DNA from: Beroe ovata
Lineage: Eukaryota; Ctenophora; Nuda; Beroida; Beroidae
Direction: 5' to 3'
Assembly: GCA_946803715.1 (NCBI GenBank)
Contig: CAMPET010000135.1
Span: 1 to 14,515, forward strand
DNA: 14,515 bases
Made by a program: the position numbers and the translations under genes
In this document: positions 1 to 9,462 of the stretch, piece by piece
How the letters are laid out: the number at the start of each line of letters is the position of its first letter
How positions within the stretch are numbered: the first letter of the stretch is position 1
The notes under the pieces: generated by a model
The model's input: only the letters and a program-made list of their open reading frames with translations
The model's database searches: none
Told to the model about the DNA's origin: nothing

Positions 1-78
1 ATTTTCTAAGTTTATGTATCCACTTATGTTTATTGATATCAAGTGACCAAGGACTACCCTAAGAAAGGATGAAACTGA

Positions 79-336
79 TTGTTGCTGTTGCAGTTAAAGT
101 GTCAGCCTCTAAACTTGCTATTTGTTGAACCGCCTCAGACTCACCCTTCGTTGATCCTAGCTGCAGAGGTGTATAGGGTGTATGAGAAGGATGTCTGGTG
201 TAAGAGACAACCTCTACAATTCTACAATGTGGCTTTGGATCGTTGGATCCTGCATCTTTCTCTTGATTGTGACAAAGTACTGTGTTCCTTTGGCACTAAA
301 CTAATGCATAATGCATATTCTCATTTTTTCCAATAA
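79..336 (+). other. Possible terminal exon or chance open frame, 85 codons
   Basis: An 85-codon frame is open here and ends with TAA at 334-336. There is no ATG at its start; the first ATG comes only near the end, at about 303. It follows a plausible 3' splice acceptor: a T/G-rich tract with CAG ending at 93. If that acceptor is used, the exon would begin with TTAAAG at 94 in the open frame. The predicted peptide has mixed polar and hydrophobic residues, including the run EVYRVYEKDVWC, with no motif I recognise. Third codon positions are not enriched in G/C. A terminal exon is possible, but a frame of this length also occurs by chance in a window this size. Confidence 0.2.
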
Positions 337-954
337 GTAATATTCGGGCTTTGATATAGTCAAATGCATCATATGGTAGTAAATATCATTTTGTTGTAAA
401 AGAACTTCTATAGAGGCTTTCTAGCAGCTAGACTGAGCTAAACCTCTGAACCATAACCTATTCAGCTTTAACTTGGTTATGAATTACTAGAAAACCCACC
501 AAGTGGATGTGACACACTCCCCATTGAAAGACACCAGGACGTTATTTTGGAATGACAGCTAAACATAACCTGTGATCAAAGGCCAATGTACTTATTTGAA
601 CAAATAATAATAATATAGATGACCTTTGCATGAAAAGTAAAAACTTACTATATATGATTGTCAAATAACTCTAGGTAGGTGAGAGATAGTTTGTTAATTC
701 TCTGTTGACTCTGTTAACAAATGAAATGAGTCTTTTTTATTGCATTTCAGAGTCAGATTTTAAACTGACTATCTCTCATCGTAACTTGTGAGAGACTTAT
801 TCAATCGTCCAATCTGTGAACTATGTAACTTTAGGTAGGTGATCAATGATAGAAGAACCGAATCCAGACAACAACAATGTAAGTGTTTTACTAGTTATGT
901 TATAGTTCATGTCATGAAATATCTATAGAAGTACCTGTAATATTTTTGGTTATC
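337..954. other. Unassigned AT-rich stretch
   Basis: All frames are closed by frequent stops and I see no gene. The only structure is an imperfect inverted repeat: GAGAGATAGT at 681-690 and its exact reverse complement at 768-777, separated by 77 bases. The flanks show no clear target-site duplication. TAGGTAGGTGA occurs at 673-681 and 832-842. Confidence 0.5.
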
Positions 955-986
955 ATTCAATTCAATTCAATTCAATTCAATTCAAT
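955..986. repeat. Pentanucleotide microsatellite (TTCAA)6
   Basis: Six exact tandem copies of TTCAA run from 956 to 985, with no interruption. The tract lies in sequence without open frames, so it is probably a neutral simple repeat. Confidence 0.9.
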
Positions 987-3085
987 ATAATATGGGATAG
1001 CTGATATTATAAAGTATCATTTCAGATAAACTCGCCTACGCTCAACCCACATGCCCCTACTTTTATCTCTTACAGGTATGTGATAATGTGATACAATAAT
1101 CAACTCCTTATATCAAGTTTCTCTTCTTATTCATGAAACATCAAAAAAGTGGAAATGAATCTAATACTGCACTATAATAGAACTCTAGTAATGTAAAAAA
1201 CATCACTTCACTAGTTTTACAGTGGTGGCAGGATGGACAATGGTTCTATTCATGTTGCTTTTCTCAAAATGTTGAACATTTCATTCTCCCAGTATAGATC
1301 ATTTCAAAGTCGTAAATTGATTAATTGCTCCACTTTTTAATTTATAATGCTGAAATATGAATTTTATGAGATATTCATCTATCAATCCACAGAGGTTCAA
1401 TGCTTTGGAGGTTTGTAAGCAATTATGTTTCAACGGTTCAAAAGTTGGGTGTTAGAAACATAATAGATTGACCTTGTTGCTCTGACAATGCCTCTATTCT
1501 GATTATACCTTTCAAGGACAGCAATTTGGAGATTGCTTTAGATATGGTTTTATTTTTTTTGTCTCTTTGAATAATATTTTTCATTGAGCTTCAAATTTAT
1601 AGCATCAAAATATATTCTCATATAGAATAGTTTTTTTCAACTTACTTTATCCAATGGAGTATGAAAGCAAGTCTGCCTTGTGGCTGACTTTATGGTGCCT
1701 TAAATTCAGCTTGTCTTATTTGCATTCTTGTAAGTCTTTGTATCGAAATAAGCTTACTTCTAGGTTGTTTGTTTTTAACTACTGCATTCTGTATTTTGGC
1801 AGATCATCTCTAAAACCAGCTTATAATCTTGAAGACCATCAAGATTGAGCAATATTTTATCATGTACTTGTCAGCACCTTAATCACCAACTCCATTGTGA
1901 TAACTTGTTGCTATAGTTATGACTAAATACGTACCTACCAACTACCAGTTCACAGTTGTTACAATTACAAATGATGTGTATCCTATGCCATGATACATCT
2001 GCATTTTGCAACTCTGTTATTATAGAGTGATATGATCAGATGCGATATGAATTATGATCAAATGTCACGTGAAAAACTTTTATGAGCTTAATTACATATC
2101 AAGACATCTGAGTATCGGACAAGAAATACATAAGCGCGTGTTGATACAATCGCAATGTCGTCCAGTCTTCATGACTTATACCCTGACCCTAAGGACCTAG
2201 GGTTCTAGAGCCACGGTTACTGGAGGTCAGGAGATTATTAAGAAGGTTATCAAACTAAAGGTAACTAGTAAGTAGCTCTCTTAGAATCTTGTTCCATATT
2301 CTTCACTGCTTTCATTGGGAAAGGATTCTACTTCTCGATTTGGTCTGCTCAATAGTTACATTATTGTAGTAATGTTGCTTCCCTGATGACCAGCAACAGT
2401 AATCACTGACTCGCATTATTTCTGATATGCCTTCATCGGTATTCAGCATGCGATAAGTATTTATGTGTATGAACCACTTTACTCATTGCAATATTAAAAG
2501 CTGGTGACCACAATCTCCACTACAAATTGAGTGAGCTATTGATATCATATGGACTTCTTGTTTTTGACGGTAGTTAACTCAGATTAGAGGTTGTTCACTG
2601 CATTTCTTCACTCAGTTGCACATGTGGGTGAACCGATCCATGGTTGTAAGCTTAAACGATCAATTTATCGTTTAATAACACATACTAACTATGCCTCACC
2701 AGGGTATTATTATTTTGGTGTGTCACCCTGCTTATACCATATAAAGTGTCCTTGGTGGCAATTCAGCTATTGTCACTTGCTGTGTCGCATATATTCATAC
2801 TTTAAGCTAAGGAGTATATATTTCGTATGATTTTGAGAGAGGCTAAAATGACACATTATGACCTGGCCATGGGTTTTCCGCTTTTGTTAGATGAGTCGGG
2901 ACCAATATACCAATATAAGCCGTAAGCCGTAGTGCATTGGATCAATAATTCGGAAAGTTGAGAAAGGTTCGCTGTCCATCACTAAGACAATAAGGCGAAT
3001 AAAACTTTAAATAAACCCAGTGACAGACATCTTCCTGACAAACAGACATAATGCCGTGTCCTATGATACCTTTCATTTCAACTTG
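987..3085. other. Unassigned AT-rich stretch, about 2.1 kb
   Basis: I see no supportable gene here. Open frames at 1654-1848 (64 codons) and 2591-2830 (79 codons) have no splice context, no G/C preference at third positions and no motif, so I treat them as chance frames. A somewhat more GC-rich patch lies at about 2150-2235, with stops in all frames. AATAAA-type signals on the plus strand at about 2997-3015 have no coding frame upstream. Confidence 0.5.
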
Positions 3086-3310
3086 TCATGGTATCCACCA
3101 ATCACCATTCCAACCAAACGGTTCGTATAGATCGTTGAATGCTGAGTGTACATTTTGATTAGGTATATTATCTCTTGAATGGTAAAACGAGATCGCAGTA
3201 TGAGTAGGACAATCGTCTGTTGCTGTTCTTATTAAGAAACTTGTGAAACAATTGAAGAAAGATCTATCAAAATATTCGTTCCCAATCAAGTTGTGATGAC
3301 AAAGCACCAT
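3086..3310 (-). CDS. Hypothetical small ORF, 74 codons, possible terminal exon
   Basis: On the minus strand an ATG at 3310-3308 opens a 74-residue frame ending in TGA at 3088-3086. The same frame continues upstream to 3343. An acceptor-like site there, a T/C-rich stretch with CAG ending at about 3331, could make this a terminal exon instead of a complete gene. The peptide has a balanced composition with many aromatic residues and ends NDLYEPFGWNGDWWIP. I see no signal peptide, membrane segment or known motif, and I do not recognise the protein. No AATAAA was seen on this strand within about 100 nt after the stop, which weakens the terminal-exon reading. It could be a chance frame. Confidence 0.27.
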   Translation of the reverse strand: MVLCHHNLIGNEYFDRSFFNCFTSFLIRTATDDCPTHTAISFYHSRDNIPNQNVHSAFNDLYEPFGWNGDWWIP

Positions 3311-3343
3311 TGATCTACTTTTTGTAAAGGAGCTGTGAGACAA

Positions 3344-4048
3344 TGATTATCTGATTGAAAAAGTGAAAAGAGCGCTCCTTTGTCTTAAGTTTCAAGCGAG
3401 AGATGCAGCTGTTGAAAGAGAATAATTTCAAACATTCCACTGTGTAAGATGAATTCTTGGGACGCAGAGGTGCGGCTACACTAAACTACGTGAAAGTGCT
3501 CAGCTCTTAGGATGATTTAGAGAACAAAATTCATGTTCAAAATAGTGCTTATTATATTACCACTTGGGCTCTTGGGAGAGCAGTATGAGTTATTGACTAT
3601 TTAGTAGGAGGTTGATTATAGCCACCAACCAGTTGTTAGTTATGATCGATGACCACCCATGAAGTCCTAATCGCATCTCAGCTGGAGGTATCGTGATTTA
3701 AACTTAACTTCATATACCTGTTGAATGTTGATGCTATGTTTTTGATTCTAGATTATTGTGATTAATTCGGAATTTGACACCTCTTGATCCTTTTCCTGCA
3801 AATATAGTTCAAGATTCATGATGGTATAATACGATAATTATATCACGTGGTTTTTTGTGTGCATGTGTGGTGCAATCAAGAAGGAGAATATGCGGCTATA
3901 TGTGGATGGTATAGAACATTAATCGTGTAATGTGTAATGTGTATTTCGGTCAAGTATGATAATGCACATGAAAAATGGCCATGAAATTATGACTAATTAA
4001 ATTACAGTCGATGTAATCACTCATTACTAATCATATTGCTATGTATAA
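3344..4048. other. Unassigned AT-rich stretch
   Basis: All six frames are broken and I see no RNA gene or repeat of note. A short tandem GTGTAATGTGTAATGTGTA lies near 3924-3942. Confidence 0.5.
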
Positions 4049-4176
4049 TTGCTCTTGGAGAACGGGTCTTGCTTGAGCTCGTTAAATGATGGACGTCTAA
4101 TCAATGCTGCGCTCAGTTTAATGTTTGCATGTGTGCATGAGTATGTGTGCCGTCTGTGTATCCCTTGTGATCGTAT

Positions 4177-4178
<2 letters not shown>

Positions 4179-4223
<45 letters not shown>

Positions 4224-4280
4224 TACACACACACCAACCACAAAACATACACAAACTTACACAGACACTCACACGGCACA
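4179..4280. repeat. (CA)n microsatellite
   Basis: A pure AC run of about 39 nt (4179-4217) is followed by a degraded CA-rich tail to about 4280. Both long open frames over it, one on each strand, are products of the dinucleotide repeat (Thr-His and Val-Cys runs) and are not genes. Confidence 0.95.
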
Positions 4281-4320
4281 CACTAAGAGTAGCGGTGTTC
4301 GATTGTCAAGGCATTCTCTG

Positions 4321-4739
4321 AGGTAACTGCGATTGAAAATTCTTCAAAATAGCACATGATAGGAACAGTAGGTACCTAGAAAATATACATCGGCCATCGC
4401 CATTGCAGTGCTTTATAACAGGTACGCTAGGTATTTCCATGATTTGAAGCATAGTAATTATACCTACTGCAAAGGTACCTACTATGTATAGCACATAGGT
4501 ACTAGCTACACGTCAAATCACTTATCACATCTTGAAGAAGTGCTGCAGGTACATTCTGCTTGCAGGAGTTCGGCGTAAGGAGCATTGTTCATTGCCGAGA
4601 TATATGCTAATTATCCGAGATGTGGCCCCTCATTATCCCATTACACATGATTGTACATCCCACTCATCATAATGCACATCTGCCTTCAGTGACGAGCATA
4701 CTCGTCATGATGTAAATATTATTTTATAATTATCATTTC
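4321..4739. other. Unassigned stretch with clustered TACCTA/TAGGTA motifs
   Basis: No coding frame is supportable. GTAGGTACCTA, TACCTACTG, GGTACCTACTA and ATAGGTACTA all occur between about 4368 and 4503. CATAGTA at about 4450 and TACTATG near 4486 form a short imperfect stem around two of these copies. Confidence 0.5.
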
Positions 4740-5042
4740 TTGCAGGTATTGTTCTTTGCTTCAACACTTGTTTTTTGCTTTACATCATCAGATCTTGTTA
4801 TGCGCGGGGCTATGTACTTTTCGTGTGATATTACACATGGAATTTCAGTAAAATGTGTGACACGTCTACAGATGTGTGTTATATGTGTAGGTATACCCCC
4901 AATGTTGTGTGTTATAAAACATGATGTTCAATGTAGGTATGTCATGTATGTGTGTGGTGTCGTCTTGTATGCTAGTATTCATCATAAAGACGCGCATTTC
5001 AATGTAATCAAGAAGTTCCCTCTCTCTCTCTCAACGCATTGA
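4740..5042 (+). other. Open frame of 100 codons behind an acceptor-like site
   Basis: The frame has no initial ATG. It opens at a plausible 3' splice acceptor (pyrimidine-rich TTTCTTGCAG ending at 4745) and stays open for 100 codons to TGA at 5040-5042. The predicted peptide is hydrophobic and Cys-rich (for example MCVICVGIPPMLCV), mainly because of scattered TGTGT sequence. Third positions are mostly T or A, like the surrounding non-coding DNA. A (TC)n tract, CTCTCTCTCTC at about 5022-5032, falls in its last codons. I recognise no family. A terminal exon is possible, but chance is more likely. Confidence 0.2.
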
Positions 5043-5298
5043 TCATCACATTTATCTGCATAATGGGTATAGCTGTGCAGTGACCTTACATATATTATAT
5101 TGTCCTCCTCTACAGAGAAAGAATTGACTAAGAAAGGGAGGTTGTGGGGCTCCCAACGTTTCATTTATTCAATGAACTGTACGATTTCTGGGGAATCGCT
5201 CAAATGAAATAGTTTGATCATTGCAGGGTAAAGCTCCGAAGTTTTCTCGCAAGGAGTGCCAATGATGAGGTTCAGTTGCTATGTGTGAGTGTGTGTAA

Positions 5299-5402
5299 GT
5301 GTTTATGCAGTAAGACTGTGTGTGCAGTGTGGTTGTGTGTGAGCATGTGGTGTTTATGCAGTAGGACTGTGTGTGTGCAGTGTGGTTGTGTGTGAGCATG
5401 TG
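5299..5402. repeat. GT-rich minisatellite, two copies of 51 and 53 bp
   Basis: Copy 1 is 5299-5349 and copy 2 is 5350-5402. Both begin GTGTTTATGCAGTA and end GTGTGTGAGCATGTG. They differ by one A/G substitution and one extra GT. The repeat sustains two overlapping minus-strand open frames with a repeated His-Thr-Gln-Ser pattern, which I regard as artefacts. A GT-rich segment at 5281-5298 precedes the first copy. Confidence 0.92.
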
Positions 5403-5919
5403 CTGACAAATCGCAGTGGTAATTCCGGTACCGTAAAAATACATTATTACATCTCAAGGAAATATATATGCTTGATAATTTACCCGTGACAGTTCATTAC
5501 CAATCTGAGTGAGAATGTCACTGAAATAGGCGTGTTCCGGGGTTTGAATTTTAGGATATATAATAATATACCAGCATAACTACACGGCGCAAAGTGCTTC
5601 TCAAAGGAGCTAGGCATTGCTTTAACATTGCCACACACACGGCTACACATAAACACAAGACCACACACATAGTGACTGTCAGATCACTAGTTGAAGAACC
5701 ATTGTAGAACCATTGTACATCAAAACAGCCATTTAAGTTTCTGGGGCCAGGTGCAGCGACACGGAGTTATATATAGCAAGGTATCTGTAATACTAGCGAG
5801 AAGTTTATACAGAAAGATCTTGATGGAGGTCTTTTGTTGGAGATATGTTCGCGCAAGTTCTTGAAAGGGGAGAGCACGATTGAAGTACCCTGTAAGCTTG
5901 TAAGAGGGACCGGGACTTG
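5403..5919. other. Unassigned stretch before the palindrome
   Basis: Minus-strand frames of 62 to 83 codons cross this region but have no splice context, third-position bias or motif. A tandem AGAACCATTGT pair lies at about 5695-5716. A short CA-rich patch lies at 5632-5668. Confidence 0.45.
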
Positions 5920-5978
5920 ATAAATATTGTGGTCGACTAACGTCATCAATGATGACGTTAGTCGACCACAATATTTAT
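5920..5978. repeat. Perfect 59-bp palindrome
   Basis: The left arm (5920-5948) and right arm (5950-5978) are exact reverse complements of 29 bases each, around a single A at 5949. Each arm carries a GTCGAC site (5932-5937 and 5961-5966) and a TGACGT/ACGTCA core, followed outward by an ATAAATATTG-type end. Pairing stops sharply at 5919/5979, and the flanks show no target-site duplication. Such a sequence can extrude a cruciform or form an RNA hairpin, but the loop is too short for an ordinary microRNA precursor. Alternatives are a fold-back created by template switching during repair, or a short assembly artefact. Confidence 0.97.
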
Positions 5979-6460
5979 TCTTATCTCTCTTGACAGAATT
6001 AGCGCAGTACACCACAAAAACACCTTTTCATTACGCATTCTTACCCTATTCCTATTCTAAAGAATTATAGAGTAATGTAAAATGTTGCTCCTGAGCAAAG
6101 AATGCGCAGAGTACACTCCAAGCGAATTCAAGGGTGGAAAAACGCACTTTTTGTACTTTATTTTTGTCATTAAAGCCATGCGAACATTACAATATCATTA
6201 TAGATTAATTCAAGCATATTGCCCATATTGTCATCTTTTATGGCATCGTACTATCAACATGTGATAACTTTAAAACAACTTGACATTGTTGTTTTGGGCG
6301 TTTTTACACAATCCATAATCCATATACACATTGGCCACTTGCCAAACTCCAGCTCTCCCACTTTCTCTTGTATAAGCACTATCTGATTTGAATAACAATG
6401 AGGGACCGCTGAGAGAGTGTCACTCAAACCTCATCCTCGATTTTGGACACTTTCCATCAC
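5979..6460. other. Unassigned stretch
   Basis: A 60-codon frame at 6082-6264 starts at an ATG (MLLLSKECAEYTPSEF) and has no further support. Nothing else is visible until the acceptor-like site at 6461. Confidence 0.45.
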
Positions 6461-6462
6461 AG

Positions 6463-6524
6463 CGAGAGAGATGTTGGGCAGGGAGCATGTCCGTCGACTG
6501 TTCCTGGCCATTATGTTGAGGTTG
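6463..6524 (+). other. Candidate small internal exon
   Basis: A good 3' splice site (pyrimidine-rich TTTCCATCACAG ending at 6462) is followed by a short open segment. In one frame it reads REMLGREHVRRLFLAIML, with about 14 of 19 third positions G or C against an AT-rich background. Donor-like sequences follow: GAG|GTTGGT at 6520 or TTG|GTAGTT at 6524. The frame stops at about 6535, so an exon would have to end there. The peptide is basic and helical-looking but too short to assign. The donor is weak and no neighbouring exon was found. Confidence 0.2.
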
Positions 6525-6715
6525 GTAGTTGATTGAAGAAGATGGTAATCGTCGACTTGCCCCCTTGGTTGCTTTATTGAGCCCATCCCTATTCATGCAT
6601 ACATGAGGATGGAGAAGAAGACAGCTAATTCCAATATTATGTAAAGTTTCGACATTTGCATTTCAGCGGAATTGGTTTAGATGGAAAAAATTGATTGTGA
6701 GCGGAGCCATGCAGT

Positions 6716-6743
6716 TGTATGATGCTTTATAAACCGTCATCTA
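6716..6743. repeat. 28-bp direct repeat, copy A
   Basis: This 28-bp sequence recurs exactly at 6889-6916, 173 bp downstream. It has a partly dyad layout: GATG and CATC flank a central TTTATAAA. Sequence outside the two copies does not match. Confidence 0.95.
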
Positions 6744-6888
6744 CTTTATACAATCAAATTAGAGCTTATGATGCAACCTATGGCGAGAGTCCAAGGGACC
6801 TAGTATCATATTTTGTGTTGAAAGTGGTGACCGGTCTATAATAAAATAATTCGGTTCAAGGAACTTGGTTGTTTAATTCCTCATTTGA

Positions 6889-6916
6889 TGTATGATGCTT
6901 TATAAACCGTCATCTA
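6889..6916. repeat. 28-bp direct repeat, copy B
   Basis: This is the second exact copy of the 28-bp element at 6716-6743. Similarity ends abruptly on both sides. No transposon ends or coding frame accompany the pair. Confidence 0.95.
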
Positions 6917-7664
6917 GGATAACTGTGATTTTGTGACTATGATGCCAGATGCATCATTGTGCTAGAGTGAGACTGAATATTCAGCATTGTCATGTGGTTA
7001 TGATAATATTGGCATTATGGTAAATTATTACACCTAGTTTGGTCTCCTTTGCCGCTCCAGCCATGCATGGTGGATAATTTATTGAGGTTGTCCCTTTGTT
7101 GCCGGTCTATAATTGTCAACTTGACAGTTTATCTGTCTCCCGCATCACTACAACCAGAAACCCCCCAAAAGTTCACGAAGAAGGCTAGCCACCTACATAC
7201 CTGTTGACCTACCTACCTATTCTTCGCTGATATTCAGTGTTTTGATAGATTATGGATTGATTCTAATGAACACCAATCTATACCTTTTGTTAGTTCCAAG
7301 TAACCTTATGCGTTTATACCATAGGTAGTGTATACGTTTATGGTTCTTCATCAGTAACTCTGAGTGTGGCATTATCTTCGAAGAGTGCTCAGTGCTTACA
7401 TTAGATCTGTAAAATCAGTGAATAGCTATAATTAGGAATGCAACACACATTGCGCAACTTACATTACTCCCCACTAATCCCAAAACAAGAAGCAGAACTC
7501 ATTTCACCATTGGTTCGAACAAGTCCCAGCGATGATAGGCCCTTCATTCATTACTGCAGTTACCTATTGTCCTTCTTCGTTTCTAAGTTTCTAGTATGTA
7601 AAGCAATCCAACTTTTTGACAATATTGGTTGAGCTCGCAAAATCAGAGGAAAAACAGAATTTCA
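6917..7664. other. Unassigned stretch
   Basis: No supportable gene. A 64-codon ATG frame at 7438-7632 (MQHTLRNLHYSPLIPKQEAE) has no splice context or motif and is probably chance. A block of ACCTACATACCTGTTGACC and ACCTACCTACC-type motifs lies at about 7190-7220. Confidence 0.45.
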
Positions 7665-7817
7665 ATCGGCAAGGGCGATTGAAAATCCCACTCTTATTAC
7701 CGATTATAATCGATAAAATGTCGATAAAACATCGATTTTTCAAAAATATTGATTCCAAAGCGCATATAGGCGATGATAGGCGATGATTATAGGCGCATAA
7801 TAGGCGATGATTATAAT
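7665..7817. repeat. CGAT-rich degenerate repeat cluster
   Basis: CGAT occurs eight times in about 140 bp. The first part is an 11-bp periodic run (CGATAAAATGT, CGATAAAACAT, CGATTTTT) from about 7711. The second part has three copies of ATAGGCGATGAT (7766-7777, 7776-7787, 7800-7811) plus a variant ATAGGCGCATA. The 73-codon frame across it is made by the repeat. It may be a fragment of a dispersed element, but no terminal inverted repeats or coding remnants were seen. Confidence 0.75.
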
Positions 7818-9007
7818 TGGGGGTATCGCAAACCGCTGAAAAACCGCCTGTTGTCGACTCTTGAATTTAACCCCATTCACCAAACATATCAAGTTTGTCA
7901 ATATGATTACGAATTGCATGATTGTTTGAAAAGTAAGTATCGTCGCTCTCTGGTATCTGCTAAGTACCGATGTTGCTCACCAACAGTCCCGTGACCGTTG
8001 TTATGGATATGAGCGATCTAATGGACATGATGTGGCAATGTGGCATTAATACTGTACAGTGCACTCACAATATGATTTATAATTCATATCAACATTCAAA
8101 TTGACGTCACGCCTTTATCTTCACAAAATACCAATCTTGAGGTACATTAGATTTGAAAGGTTTACTTGCAAAATTCTCTAAGCTCCTCTGAGTTGGTAAG
8201 TTCCCATGCAAGATGGTTACCTACGTTACCATGCAAGATATCACTATTCCGTTACGGACGCGCTATTTCAATGATCTAATGGGTCCAATACCTACAGCTA
8301 CCTAGGAATGGGTATCGTTTCATACCACTTGCAGAGCGAAAATAGACAAAAAAACAATAAACATACCATAGGTATTGCCAATAACAGCAACAACAAGGAA
8401 AAATCTTCTGGATCTCGGAACAAATTGTCACTTGAATCAATGGTGGATTATCCAGAAAAAGGAAGTTATGGAATCCAGAAGAAAAATAAATTTGGAATCC
8501 GTTGGAATCCTTAGTTTTTGAACTAGTTAAGTTGACCCGTCAGTGACTTATTAGTACAAGTTTTTGGTAATAGAAAATCACCTACTGGCTATAATTGTAG
8601 GACATTCTTTCTATCTTTCAGGTAGGTAAATATCAAACTGCTGTCAAATTTCTCCTTTTTCTGACTGGTGGTGATAACACAATTGGTTATGGTATTCTCC
8701 TCGAATGCTATGATAATTGTATAATTCAATTTATTGAAATGAAAGATGTGTGGCACATTCCCAGAACACCCATCACATCCTCACATTATGTCATACTGTG
8801 TGATAAGAGGGTTATTTTCGGCGAAGTACCCAGCTGATATAAGTAATGCTAATGGCCCATCGTGATGGTTTTTGTAAACATTTTCTTGGTTCAAAATTTA
8901 TCTGAAATTTTGTTTGGGTTAATAAACATAAAAGTTTTAAAATGGAAGAATGAGTTTGATGTTGAACAGTATTCATGATGGGTAGGAAATAGACATTCAT
9001 GCCATGT
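7818..9007. other. Unassigned stretch
   Basis: No convincing gene. An ATG frame at 8308-8514 encodes a Lys/Asn/Ser-rich 68-residue peptide and contains a GGAATCC word three times near its end; it is probably chance. CTTTCTATCTTTCAG at about 8610-8624 is acceptor-like but is followed at once by GTAGGT and no lasting open frame. A minus-strand frame of 113 codons starts at an ATG at 9153 and ends at 8812; it overlaps the dispersed repeat at 9008 and shows no coding bias. Confidence 0.4.
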
Positions 9008-9030
9008 TGAAAGACCTCCCACATTCTGCC
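9008..9030. repeat. Dispersed short repeat, copy 1
   Basis: The 14-base word TGAAAGACCTCCCA, followed by a diverged ATT/CTGCC segment, matches 14327-14352 with one substitution and a 2-nt indel. Similarity does not clearly extend on either side. It may be a remnant of an interspersed element. Confidence 0.55.
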
Positions 9031-9410
9031 ATGAAACCCCATCTCGGTAAACTGCTGGTGCTCGGATTGAATAAAACATATTCTATTTATTGAACACTCG
9101 CGAAATGTAAGGGAATAAATATGTACAAAGTAGGTGCTAGGTACTACCCACATTATGGTACCAGTAGGTACTCTAGTAGATTGTCACTTTTATTGCACAT
9201 GAAGGCCGGTTAAGTGAACCGAGTACGGTTTGATTGTAGAATATTATATTACGCATGGTTATGTAATGCTGTTTCTGAGTGCCAGAACGTCTTCGTGTGT
9301 GTCTACTGTCAGTGTGTGACAGCTGTCTATTGTTGAAATGGTCGACCGTTACTGCTTTTGGAAAGTTGGGAGTAAGGTAGAATAGAGCTGTGGGAATAAA
9401 TTGTCAGTTG

Positions 9411-9416
9411 TTTATT
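9411..9416 (-). promoter_or_regulatory. AATAAA polyadenylation signal, minus strand
   Basis: TTTATT on the plus strand is a canonical AATAAA on the minus strand. It lies 47 nt past the stop codon of the candidate terminal exon at 9690-9463. A second plus-strand TTTATT was not needed for the model. The position fits a short 3' untranslated region, but AATAAA is common in AT-rich DNA. Confidence 0.45.
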
Positions 9417-9462
9417 TTGGGCTGATATTCTGCTCTGGCATTAGTGGCTTGTGGCTAATTCT

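Noticed and set aside
4039-4321. 80-codon minus and 90-codon plus open frames
   Set aside because: Both are driven by the (CA)n tract and encode Cys-Val or Thr-His runs.
5169-5457. Two minus-strand open frames with repeated His-Thr-Gln-Ser-Tyr pattern
   Set aside because: The pattern follows the 51/53-bp minisatellite and appears in two frames at once, as expected from a repeat and not from a protein.
5920-5978. The palindrome as a microRNA precursor or as a Helitron 3' hairpin
   Set aside because: The single-base centre leaves no usual precursor loop. Helitron end hairpins are shorter and lie just before CTRR; no such end or upstream TC start was found.
5720-6015. 83- and 82-codon minus-strand frames ending near or in the palindrome
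   Set aside because: They overlap in different frames, start at poor positions and have no coding bias.
7512-7530. TGGTTCGAACAAGTCCC as a possible tRNA T-arm
   Set aside because: It resembles the GGTTCGAANCC box but has extra bases. No acceptor stem, D-arm or anticodon arm could be placed around it.
8812-9153. 113-codon minus-strand frame starting at an ATG
   Set aside because: It shows no G/C third-position bias, no splice context and no motif. It crosses the short dispersed repeat at 9008-9030, and an overlapping frame of 62 codons runs on the same strand. Length alone is not enough support.
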